Shown here piece after piece: positions 1-7,078 of a DNA stretch of 7,855 bases. Made by a program: the position numbers and the translations under genes. The number at the start of each line of letters is the position of its first letter. Positions within the stretch are counted from its first letter, which is position 1. Under the pieces are notes generated by a model. That model saw only the letters and a list, made by a program, of their open reading frames with translations, had not been told where the DNA came from and ran no database searches. The stretch covers positions 1 through 7,855 of the forward strand of contig JACMOQ010000651.1 in the NCBI GenBank assembly GCA_014377905.1. The letters run 5' to 3'. The DNA is from Acetobacteraceae bacterium. Its GTDB lineage: Bacteria; Pseudomonadota; Alphaproteobacteria; Acetobacterales; Acetobacteraceae.

Positions 1-230
1 AAAACCAGCGTTCCCTTGCGAGCCATGGACCGCCACGCCGACACACGGTGTGGCAAAAGCCCGTACCGGGCGGCAACCTCGCGGACCCGTGAACCAGGCT
101 GCAGCGTCTCGGCTACGATCCGCGCCTTCACGGCATCCGGCCAACGGCGACGCCCCGTTGGGTCAGGCATTACCTCTATCGGACGAGCACGCCGCGTAGA
201 CTCCATCCGTAGCTCACTTTGTAGCTCCAT
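1..230 (-). CDS. tnpA: IS66-family accessory transposition protein TnpA (Orf1), N-terminal part, cut by window edge
   Basis: About 76 codons are visible from an ATG at 230; the gene continues beyond position 1. The start is preceded by an AAGGGG-like ribosome binding site about 10 nt upstream. The translation has the arrangement typical of IS66 Orf1: a basic, Arg-rich stretch with GRRRWPD, then KARIVAETLQPGSRVREVAA and a helix-turn-helix containing YGLLPHRVSAWR. The family protein is a small helix-turn-helix protein of roughly 100-135 residues, needed with TnpB for transposition of the TnpC transposase type. The downstream IS genes are not in the window. The identification is from recognised motif order, not from an alignment. 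Confidence 0.8.
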   Translation of the reverse strand, partial: MELQSELRMESTRRARPIEVMPDPTGRRRWPDAVKARIVAETLQPGSRVREVAARYGLLPHRVSAWRSMARKGTLV

Positions 231-290
231 AACGACATCCCCTTCGCCAAATCAGGCAAAGGGGGTGCCACAATCAGCACAAACCGAAAA

Positions 291-314
291 CCGCGGCCGC
301 CAGCCACCGCTTAC
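291..314 (-). repeat. Terminal inverted repeat of the IS66-type element
   Basis: The minus strand from 314 reads GTAAGCGGTGGCTGGCGGCC and on. The terminal GTAAGCG is the usual IS66 end. The inner limit (291) is approximate because the matching repeat at the other end is outside the window. The last six bases (309-314, GCTTAC on the plus strand) are mirrored by GTAAGC at 316-321 outside the element, giving a 6+1+6 palindrome across the junction. Confidence 0.6.
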
Positions 315-481
315 GGTAAGCCAAGACCTGTTTGGGATTACTAAGTCTACCCGAGACAAGCGAGTTTTCGGTCTGACAGCGCCATCAAAAAAGGACCGAC
401 ATTCAATCCGGCACAAAACGGCGATTGAGGCATCAGCCGCCTTGGGAATCCCAAATCGGTTCAGTAACAACCAAACCCAGC
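315..481. other. Short non-coding stretch between IS66 end and receptor gene
   Basis: No convincing gene on either strand. The short open frames here lack ribosome binding sites and recognisable motifs. A 5-bp stem with AAT loop (442-454, TTGGGAATCCCAA) lies about 30 bases past the receptor stop codon, but it has no T-run on the minus strand, so I do not call it a terminator. A minus-strand T6 at about 386-391 has no clear hairpin before it. Confidence 0.5.
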
Positions 482-2632
482 CTAGAACGGAACCCGTAGC
501 CCGGCGAACATGGCGACGCGCGAGCGGTAGGTAATTTGAGACTGGCCCAGCACAGAACTGTTGCGGATGGGATAATTGTCATCGATCGTCATGTCGAGAC
601 GCACGACCGGGTTGCGCTTGGGCTTGTGACCAAGCTCTTGAGCAAGCCCAAAATTGAATTGCAGATAGGATGGATAGGTTCTGCCATTGGCGTTGCCTTC
701 AAGCGGAGTGTTCGCGGTTTGACCGCTGCCGTAATCAAAATTGAAACTGAGATTCAGCGTGCCAAAGTGGTCGCCGACATCGAACGAGTTGCCTCCCGAG
801 ATCGCCCATTTCTGTGAATGATCCGTAAAAATGTAGCGATCGCCGATGTCGGCAAGCTGGATGGAATCAAACAGCGAAGAGTTGGTGGTCACGCGTCTGG
901 CCTTTTGCTGGCCACGGGCCAGATTGAAATAGCCGGAAAATGGCCCTTTTCCATAGGCAAGGGACAATTCCACACCCCAGTTATAGCCCTTTGCATAATT
1001 AAAGGGGGTTTCGATCAAGGTTTCGCCGATCATCTGAAAATCAAGCAGATCTTTCGCCAGCTTTACGTATCCGTCGAGCCCGATGGTCAGACCGCCGACG
1101 GTCTTGCTGGCCCCGATATCAAAACTGTGCTGGCGTTCGGGCAACACGCGAAATGCCGTGGCATTGATAAAAGGCTCGACGGTGTTGCGGAAGGCAGCAA
1201 CGATGCCTCCGCCAAGCAGTTCGGGCGGTGGCGGAGTGAAATTGCGGGCATAGCCAAGATGAGTTGTAATAGTATCTGAAGGCTCCCAGACTATATTGAT
1301 CCGCGGCGAGAACTGGCTCTGGCTGATTTGAGCCGAAAAATGATCGTAGCGCAGCCCGTAATTGAAGGTCAGCGTTTCAGCGATCTGCCACCGGTCTTGC
1401 GCATACACGCTCCATGTGGTGACCGTGGTACCAAGGCGTACCGGATAGAGCGAAGTGAGTGCGATCGGCAAATTGCCATTTGAGCCATACGAAACGATCC
1501 GGTTGACGCTGCTGCCCGTCACGCGTTCCTGGCTGAAATAGCTGCCGAAACTGATCTCGTGGGAGTCATCGAACCTCCAGCTGGCTTCGACTTGTCCACC
1601 CCAAGCCAGACTGGATTGAACGAAATCAATGCCCTGGCCGGCAAAGCTCAGGCGAGTGCCGCTGATATCAGGGGCATAATGAGCCCGAGCGTAGCGGACG
1701 AATGGGGCCACTAGGAGATTCCAAACATCGCCAGAATATTGATATGCCAGCGTGGCGAAGTGCGTCTGGTTGCTCTGTTGCTGATTGAGGCCAGTTGAAT
1801 CGAATAGAGTCTGGCCGTTTGGCGCGAAATCGATGACCTGACCAAGCGAATCGGGAATGCGGTACTGCACGGTTTCGCTGCCGCCCAGCGCCATCAAGCG
1901 GCTTGAATCTGTTAGTTGATAAGAGGCATATCCAAAGCCCCTCCACTGGTCCGTCGTGTCATGAATGATATCCTTGCCGGCCGTCGACGCGTAAACGAGA
2001 CCACCTTCGTGAATATAAGTGCCTGACAAGAAGACATTGAGATCACCAATTGCGTCGATAACGGTCGCACTGGTCCGCAAATAATTGTTGCTGCCGCCAT
2101 AGACGCTGATGTCTGCCTCGGGCTCAAATTTGCCCGCTGCTGTTTCCAGCGCCACCAACCCCGACGTGCGCAGCCCTAATTTGGCTGACTGAGCACCGGT
2201 GACCATATCCACCGTTTCAGCGATGCGATCATCAACCAGCGTGCCATAGGCCGAAAAGCTTTCCGGAATGATGATGCCGTTCAGTCGATACTGGATATCG
2301 AGGTGCTCGTTGCGCATGGTGATGCCGTCACCATTGTCCGCGCCCTTGGTCACGCCCGGCGTTTGCAGCAACATTCTTTTAAAGCCGGCGTCCCGTCCCC
2401 CAGGCCGACTTTCCAGGGCGCTACGGTCGATGTGAATGACGCGTCCGCCGCTCAATTTCATTCTACGTGCCGGATCAAGACGTTTGACGGTAACGACGAT
2501 TTCGTTTGCGGCCGGTTTGGCACTATTGGGTAACGCGGCTGTCGTGGCCGAAATGACCTCGCTATGCGCGATGGCAGGCACCATGAGTGGGCTCGCCAGA
2601 CACATCGTGTAAGAACAGAGTACCGCTCGCAA
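482..2632 (-). CDS. TonB-dependent outer-membrane receptor
   Basis: A predicted gated beta-barrel that imports a bound ligand (metal chelate, vitamin, sugar or peptide) across the outer membrane using TonB/ExbB/ExbD energy. With the TTG start at 2632 the protein has 716 residues, a normal length. Residues 1-25 form a signal peptide (MRAVLC, hydrophobic core, then PAIAHS). A TonB box (EIVVTVK) lies at about 44-50, then the plug domain (about 60-170, with QTPGVTKGADNGDGITMR and YRLNGIIIPES), then the barrel with alternating aromatic strands and a C-terminal Phe (LRVPF) typical of barrel proteins. I chose TTG 2632 because AAAGGAG lies 9 nt upstream and it yields a clean signal peptide; an upstream TTG at 2692 extends the frame but lacks this. 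The gene is divergent from the synthetase operon. The ligand cannot be read from sequence; a siderophore-like or polymer-derived ligand is only suggested by the neighbourhood. GC looks somewhat lower than in the synthetase gene. Confidence 0.92.
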   Translation of the reverse strand: MRAVLCSYTMCLASPLMVPAIAHSEVISATTAALPNSAKPAANEIVVTVKRLDPARRMKLSGGRVIHIDRSALESRPGGRDAGFKRMLLQTPGVTKGADNGDGITMRNEHLDIQYRLNGIIIPESFSAYGTLVDDRIAETVDMVTGAQSAKLGLRTSGLVALETAAGKFEPEADISVYGGSNNYLRTSATVIDAIGDLNVFLSGTYIHEGGLVYASTAGKDIIHDTTDQWRGFGYASYQLTDSSRLMALGGSETVQYRIPDSLGQVIDFAPNGQTLFDSTGLNQQQSNQTHFATLAYQYSGDVWNLLVAPFVRYARAHYAPDISGTRLSFAGQGIDFVQSSLAWGGQVEASWRFDDSHEISFGSYFSQERVTGSSVNRIVSYGSNGNLPIALTSLYPVRLGTTVTTWSVYAQDRWQIAETLTFNYGLRYDHFSAQISQSQFSPRINIVWEPSDTITTHLGYARNFTPPPPELLGGGIVAAFRNTVEPFINATAFRVLPERQHSFDIGASKTVGGLTIGLDGYVKLAKDLLDFQMIGETLIETPFNYAKGYNWGVELSLAYGKGPFSGYFNLARGQQKARRVTTNSSLFDSIQLADIGDRYIFTDHSQKWAISGGNSFDVGDHFGTLNLSFNFDYGSGQTANTPLEGNANGRTYPSYLQFNFGLAQELGHKPKRNPVVRLDMTIDDNYPIRNSSVLGQSQITYRSRVAMFAGLRVPF

Positions 2633-2641
2633 ACGCCCCGA

Positions 2642-2648
2642 CTCCTTT
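2642..2648 (-). promoter_or_regulatory. Ribosome binding site deciding the TTG start of the TonB receptor
   Basis: The minus strand reads AAAGGAG here, followed by nine bases and the TTG at 2632-2630. The next in-frame ATG (2605) would leave a signal peptide of only about 15 residues, and the upstream TTG at 2692 has no comparable site. This supports TTG as the true start. Confidence 0.7.
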
Positions 2649-2744
2649 CGTTCACACCACTGCGCATTGGGATGATGCAGCCGGAATTGCAAACATCATT
2701 CCAATTTAGGCAAGGCCTTATTGCAAGCGACTTTGAGATTTGAC

Positions 2745-2794
2745 AAAGATGTGGCATTTGAAGTGTCTTTACAAAATGGTGATGCCGCATCTTT
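2745..2794. repeat. 13-bp inverted repeat with T-tract, possible attenuator or operator
   Basis: The left arm AAAGATGTGGCAT (2745-2757) and the right arm ATGCCGCATCTTT (2782-2794) are complementary over 13 positions with one G-U wobble, separated by 24 bases. A run of seven T residues spans 2792-2798, partly within the right arm. On the plus strand this could form an RNA hairpin ending in U residues upstream of the synthetase gene, like a leader terminator or attenuator; as DNA it could be a regulator site between the divergent genes. The loop is long for a classical terminator. Confidence 0.45.
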
Positions 2795-2873
2795 TTTTCA
2801 GGTGTGTCGGCGTGCCGGGGGGGCCGAAGGGGAAATTATGTTGCATCTTAACGAGGTGGGGCCGGCAACCATT

Positions 2874-2912
2874 GTTGCGCCGCTATGGTTGCGCCGCTAC
2901 CGGACCGTCCGG
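2874..2912. repeat. 12-bp direct repeat followed by a 13-bp palindrome
   Basis: GTTGCGCCGCTA occurs at 2874-2885 and again at 2888-2899 (14-base period). It is immediately followed by CCGGACCGTCCGG (2900-2912), a perfect 6+1+6 inverted repeat. The block sits about 140-180 bases before the preferred synthetase start, where an operator or 5' leader element would be plausible. No known regulator site is recognised. Confidence 0.4.
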
Positions 2913-3052
2913 TTGCAAACGTAATCAGGCGGCAAGCTGCTGTTCAAATTTGTCCAGATATGGCTCTTGGGTCACGCGGACATCTGGAGTTCAGTGCTCT
3001 CCCACAGGCGATTAAGGCGCGCTGCAAGGCAAAAGAGTGTAAGAACGCCGCC

Positions 3053-6000
3053 ATGGCCAGACTTACAGAATCCGATACTGCTATGTCGACGCCAAGCAGC
3101 CCATCGCGCGAAACTCCGATCTCACCGACGCCCGCGTTGCGGCCGGCCGAACCCTATGTCCGTGACGAGCTGCTGCACGAAATCTTCGATAACACTTCTC
3201 GGCTGAGGTGGTCCGACACAGCAGTCCAGATGCTGGATGTCGATGAAGCCCATGTCCGCAAGACCCAGTGGACCTATGAACAACTGCGCGATCGCGCGCT
3301 CGGACTGGCGCATCACCTCCGCCGCGTCGGCATTGGCCGGGGGAGCCGCGTCATTGTCTGCCTGCCGCGCGGGCTTGACCAGTACATGGCGATCTTGGGG
3401 ATCCTTTGGACCGGCGCCGCTTATGTGCCAGTCGATTGGAGCAATCCTCAAGACCGCCTCGACTTCATAGCCGAAGACTGTGATGCAGCAATGATCCTGA
3501 CGCTGTCGGGGAGAACCGCTGCCATGAAACGTCCTGTGCTTGCGATTGACGCAATCCTTGGCGATCTCGCGGCGATGCCGATCTCACCACTTTCCCGAAG
3601 CGAGACCAAAGCTTCGCCCGACGATCTTGCCTATATCATCTACACATCGGGAACCACGGGCCGGCCCAAGGGCGTGATGATCCGGCACCGCAATATTTGC
3701 CATCTGATCAGGTCTGAAAGCGCCATCCTCGCCATCGATTCCGAAGACATTGTTTTCGGCGGCTTCAGCCTGGCATTTGACATGTCGATCGAAACTATGT
3801 GGAGCGCCTTTTTTGTCGGGGCGCGCCTTCTGGTCGCATCGGAGGCGCTGACCAGCGCCGGTCCGGACATTGCAATGGCACTGGCCGGTGCCGGCGCGAC
3901 GGTATGGCATGTTGTGCCGTCGCTGCTGGCGCTTGTCGAACATGACATACCCAGTTTGCGGTTGCTCAACCTTGGCGGGGAAGCCTGCCCGCCCGACCTG
4001 CCGCGCCGTTTCGCGAGACCCGGTTTGCGGATGCTGAACACCTATGGCCCGACCGAAACATCGGTAACAGCGACCTGGACCGAACTTCAGCCGGGCCAGC
4101 GGATCACGATTGGTCGGCCGCTTCCCGGCTATACAGCCTGGATCGTGGATTCAGCGCTGCAACCTGTGCCGGCTGGTCAGGAAGGCGAGTTGGTCATCGG
4201 CGGACCTGGCGTTGGCGCCGGCTATCTCAACCAACCTCGCCTGACTGCTGAGAAATTCACCTTGACTCCGTTTAATGGCCTATCGGGTGTCCCGGAGCTG
4301 ATTTATCGTTCGGGCGACCTAGTCCGCCTCGATCCAGCCGGGGACATAGACTTCGTCGGCCGTATCGATACCCAGGTCAAGATTCGCGGTTTTCGCGTCG
4401 AGCTCGCAGAAATTGAAGCGGTGATAGGAGGAGCTCCGGGCGTCGCCCAAATAGCCGTGCAATTATTCCGTGACGACGACGGGTCGGAATTCCTTGTTGC
4501 CTTCCTCGTCGCACGGCCTGGCGAATCAATCGACCTCGCAGCACTTCGCGATGCCGTTCGCGACCGCCTTCCCAGCTATATGCGGCCCGCGGCTTATCAA
4601 CAGCTCGCGGCGCTGCCGACGCTGGCTGCTTCAGGCAAGATTGATCGAAAGGCCCTGCAGCGGCCCGCAATGGAGAGCGCGACAGAGAGCGCAATCATCG
4701 GCCCGGAATCGCCCCTCGAGCACAAGTTGTATAGCGTTTGGGCCGATAGCTTCGCGCCGCGACCGGTTTCGGTACTTGATGACTTGTTCGAGGACCTTGG
4801 CGGCCATTCTCTCAAGGCTGCCAAGCTAGTATCTGCTGCACGCAAGCTTCCCGGGCTGGAGATGCTCTCGCTGGAGGATGTGTATGCCGCGCCGAATATC
4901 CGGGCGCTAGCTCTGCGCATGGCCACCGCCGCCCCCGTGGTAACGATCGGGGAAGACAGCTACCACCGCATCGCCGCCTGGAAGCGCTGGTTATGCGTTG
5001 CTGCCCAAACTGTCACCCTATTACCAATCTTTACCATCGCCGGGCTGCAATGGTTTTTCCCTTATCTGGCCTATATTTGGCTCGTCAACAGCGTATCTCG
5101 ACTTGATGCGCTGCTCATCAGCGGCCTCTCGTTCATCCTGGTTCCCTTTGCCGCGATGCTGCTGTCGATTGCGGTCAAGTGGGTGGTGATTGGTCGCTAT
5201 CGGGTCGGCGATTATCCACTTTGGGGCAGCTATTACTTCCGTTGGTGGCTGGTCCGGCGGGTAATCGGCGTCACCGCAACACCCTATCTGGCCGGCACGC
5301 CGATGATCCGGACCTATTACCGCCTCATGGGCGCACGAATCGGCGCAGGCGTCTACATTGGCGCCGGGCTGATCGATACCCCGGATCTGATCGAAGCCGG
5401 CGATGATGCCATTATCAGTGACCAGTCCGTTCTGGCCACCTCGGCGGTCGAACGCGGACTCTTGCGGCTAGGCACCGTGCGCCTGGGACGCGGCAGCTTT
5501 GTCGGATCAATGGCGGTCGTCGGCCGGAACGCCAGTATCGGTGACGGCGGAACACTGGAAGATCTGTCTTCGCTCGCCGCCGGCGCCCGTATTCCGGTAG
5601 GTGAAAGCTGGAGCGGATCGCCGGCCGCGCGCGACCTGGAGGCACCACCGCGTCCCGCTGCATGTGTCAACACCACTAATGTCTGGACCACCGCAGGGCT
5701 GTTAATTGCCGCCGTACTGCTGCCACTCGTCGCGATCCTGCCCATCGCACCGGGATTGATCGCGCTGATAGAGATCGATTGGGCAACGACGACCTACACC
5801 TATGTCCTGCTCTCGCCCTTGCTCGCGTTTACCTATGTCCTTCTGATGTGCAGTCTGACCGTAGCGGCTCAGCGGCTGATAATGGGGCGTGTGGCAGCCG
5901 GTATCTATTCACTGAACAGCTTTTTCTACGTGCGCTACTGGTTCGTGCGGCAGGTTAATGATCTTGCGCTGCGGCTGCTTCACCCGATTTATGCAACGCT

Positions 6001-7078
6001 CTATGTCATTCCCTGGTATCGCGCTCTGGGGGTCCGTATTGGCCGGCGCGCCGAAATATCGACTGCCAGCGCAATCGTTCCCGACCTTGTCGAGATCGGC
6101 GCCGAAAGCTTTATCGCCGATTCGGTAATCTTCGGGGCGGCACGAATCGGCACCGGAACTATCACCCTTGCCCATACCAGCATCGGCCGGCGCAGCTTCA
6201 TCGGCAATTCGGCGCTGTTGCCGACCGGCGCGATTATAGGCGAAGAGGTGCTGATTGGCGTTTTGTCAAAGCCGCCCGTCAAGCCCGAACAGGCGCTGCA
6301 GACCGGTACTACTTGGTTTGGATCACCGCCCATCCAGTTGCCTGTGCGGCAGATTAGCACGATGTTTGACGAAGGTGCGCGTTTCAACCCGTCGCGCCGG
6401 CTTATTGTTACCCGGCTTTCGATCGAGGCCATTCGCGTCCTGCTACCACTGACCATGTTCCTGACCTTTTTCGACGTGCTGATCTCCATTGTCGGCGATA
6501 TCGCCGATCTGCCGAATGCCGGATTGCGCATCGCGCTAGCTTTTCCCGCTTTATACGTCGGTTTTGCGCTCGCTTCTGGGCTGTTCGTGCTAGCGCTGAA
6601 ATGGCTGGTTATCGGCCGCTATCGGCCAACCACCCAACCGCTTTGGAGCACATTTGTCTGGCGCACCGAACTGGTTACAGCAACCTATGAAAACCTCGCT
6701 GTCCCCAACCTGCTAGAACCTTTGCGAGGCACGCCCTGGTTGCCGCTCTATCTGCGGTTGATGGGTGCTCGCATCGGCAAGCGCTGTTATTTCGATACCA
6801 CGGATTTTACCGAACACGATCTGGTCAGCATCGGTGACGATGTCGCGCTCAATGATTTTGCCGGCTTGCAGACGCATTTGTTTGAGGACAGGGTCATGAA
6901 GGTCGGTGACATCCGTGTCGGCGATCGCGCCACCATAGGCTCTCTGGCCATCATACTCTATGATGCAGAAATTGGAGCCGATGCCCAGCTTGGCGACTTA
7001 TCGGTGGTAATGAAGGGCGAAACCCTGCCCGCCGGCACAAGCTGGGAGGGGTCGCCGGCGCAGATCGCCCCGACGTGA
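3053..7078 (+). CDS. Pls/PosA-family single-module nonribosomal peptide synthetase (poly-amino-acid synthetase-like)
   Basis: From ATG 3053 the protein has 1341 residues, close to epsilon-poly-lysine synthetase Pls. The adenylation domain has all core motifs: WTYEQL (73), YTSGTTGRPKG (197), FDMSIE (242), NTYGPTE (329), YRSGDL (418), GRIDTQVKIRGFR (436) and GKIDRKAL (528). The carrier motif LGGHSL follows, with Ser586 as the phosphopantetheine site. The C-terminal half repeats one unit three times: two membrane segments, then a hexapeptide-rich left-handed beta-helix (membrane pairs about 646-713, 877-945 and 1126-1188; helices about 760-858, 993-1093 and 1238-1341). This is the layout of enzymes that polymerise one amino acid through membrane-bound condensation-like domains. 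No classical condensation or thioesterase domain is present. It probably acts at the inner membrane. The frame stays open to ATG 2885, but family similarity begins later and neither start has a strong ribosome site. Membership in the family is firm; the product is inference. Confidence 0.9.
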   Translation: MARLTESDTAMSTPSSPSRETPISPTPALRPAEPYVRDELLHEIFDNTSRLRWSDTAVQMLDVDEAHVRKTQWTYEQLRDRALGLAHHLRRVGIGRGSRVIVCLPRGLDQYMAILGILWTGAAYVPVDWSNPQDRLDFIAEDCDAAMILTLSGRTAAMKRPVLAIDAILGDLAAMPISPLSRSETKASPDDLAYIIYTSGTTGRPKGVMIRHRNICHLIRSESAILAIDSEDIVFGGFSLAFDMSIETMWSAFFVGARLLVASEALTSAGPDIAMALAGAGATVWHVVPSLLALVEHDIPSLRLLNLGGEACPPDLPRRFARPGLRMLNTYGPTETSVTATWTELQPGQRITIGRPLPGYTAWIVDSALQPVPAGQEGELVIGGPGVGAGYLNQPRLTAEKFTLTPFNGLSGVPELIYRSGDLVRLDPAGDIDFVGRIDTQVKIRGFRVELAEIEAVIGGAPGVAQIAVQLFRDDDGSEFLVAFLVARPGESIDLAALRDAVRDRLPSYMRPAAYQQLAALPTLAASGKIDRKALQRPAMESATESAIIGPESPLEHKLYSVWADSFAPRPVSVLDDLFEDLGGHSLKAAKLVSAARKLPGLEMLSLEDVYAAPNIRALALRMATAAPVVTIGEDSYHRIAAWKRWLCVAAQTVTLLPIFTIAGLQWFFPYLAYIWLVNSVSRLDALLISGLSFILVPFAAMLLSIAVKWVVIGRYRVGDYPLWGSYYFRWWLVRRVIGVTATPYLAGTPMIRTYYRLMGARIGAGVYIGAGLIDTPDLIEAGDDAIISDQSVLATSAVERGLLRLGTVRLGRGSFVGSMAVVGRNASIGDGGTLEDLSSLAAGARIPVGESWSGSPAARDLEAPPRPAACVNTTNVWTTAGLLIAAVLLPLVAILPIAPGLIALIEIDWATTTYTYVLLSPLLAFTYVLLMCSLTVAAQRLIMGRVAAGIYSLNSFFYVRYWFVRQVNDLALRLLHPIYATLYVIPWYRALGVRIGRRAEISTASAIVPDLVEIGAESFIADSVIFGAARIGTGTITLAHTSIGRRSFIGNSALLPTGAIIGEEVLIGVLSKPPVKPEQALQTGTTWFGSPPIQLPVRQISTMFDEGARFNPSRRLIVTRLSIEAIRVLLPLTMFLTFFDVLISIVGDIADLPNAGLRIALAFPALYVGFALASGLFVLALKWLVIGRYRPTTQPLWSTFVWRTELVTATYENLAVPNLLEPLRGTPWLPLYLRLMGARIGKRCYFDTTDFTEHDLVSIGDDVALNDFAGLQTHLFEDRVMKVGDIRVGDRATIGSLAIILYDAEIGADAQLGDLSVVMKGETLPAGTSWEGSPAQIAPT

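Larger units (their letters stand above)
1..314 (-). mobile_element. End of an IS66-family insertion sequence (partial)
   Basis: Read on the minus strand, the sequence from 314 leftwards starts GTAAGCGGTGGCTGGC, matching the GTAA-type terminal inverted repeats of IS66-family elements. About 80 bases further in, a small gene resembling IS66 Orf1/TnpA begins and runs off the left edge. The combination of a correct end and the first IS66 gene at the usual distance makes the family call fairly firm. IS66 elements normally duplicate 8 bp of target, so the duplication adjoining this end should be 315-322 (GGTAAGCC); the other copy would lie outside the window. Confidence 0.75.
2633..3052. other. 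Divergent control region between receptor and synthetase genes
   Basis: About 420 bases separate the two divergent start codons, so promoters for both transcripts should lie here. I see no strong sigma70 promoter. A TTGACA at 2740-2745 (plus strand) has no good -10 at 16-18 bp, and a TTGTCA on the minus strand (2746-2741) has only a poor CAATAA 17 bp on. The region does hold a 13-bp inverted repeat with T-tract, a 12-bp direct repeat and a 6+1+6 palindrome, listed separately. The synthetase reading frame is open back to 2885, so part of this region could code if translation starts upstream of 3053. Confidence 0.5.

Noticed and set aside
442..454. Rho-independent terminator for the receptor gene
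   Set aside because: The stem is only 5 bp and no T-run follows on the minus strand.
252..470. 72-residue minus-strand open frame between the IS66 end and the receptor
   Set aside because: It crosses the IS boundary, has no ribosome site or recognisable motif, and its composition looks like translated non-coding DNA.
2718..2746. Minus-strand TTGTCA and CAATAA with 17-bp spacing as a receptor promoter
   Set aside because: The -10 candidate matches the consensus at too few positions; the plus-strand TTGACA at 2740 likewise has no -10 partner.
2740..3015. Small plus-strand open frames in the divergent region
   Set aside because: No ribosome binding sites, no family motifs, and they overlap the inverted repeat and each other in different frames.
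5330..7078. A separate sugar O-acetyltransferase or serine acetyltransferase fused to the synthetase
   Set aside because: The hexapeptide beta-helix units repeat three times with interleaved membrane pairs, which is the Pls/PosA layout rather than a stand-alone acetyltransferase.
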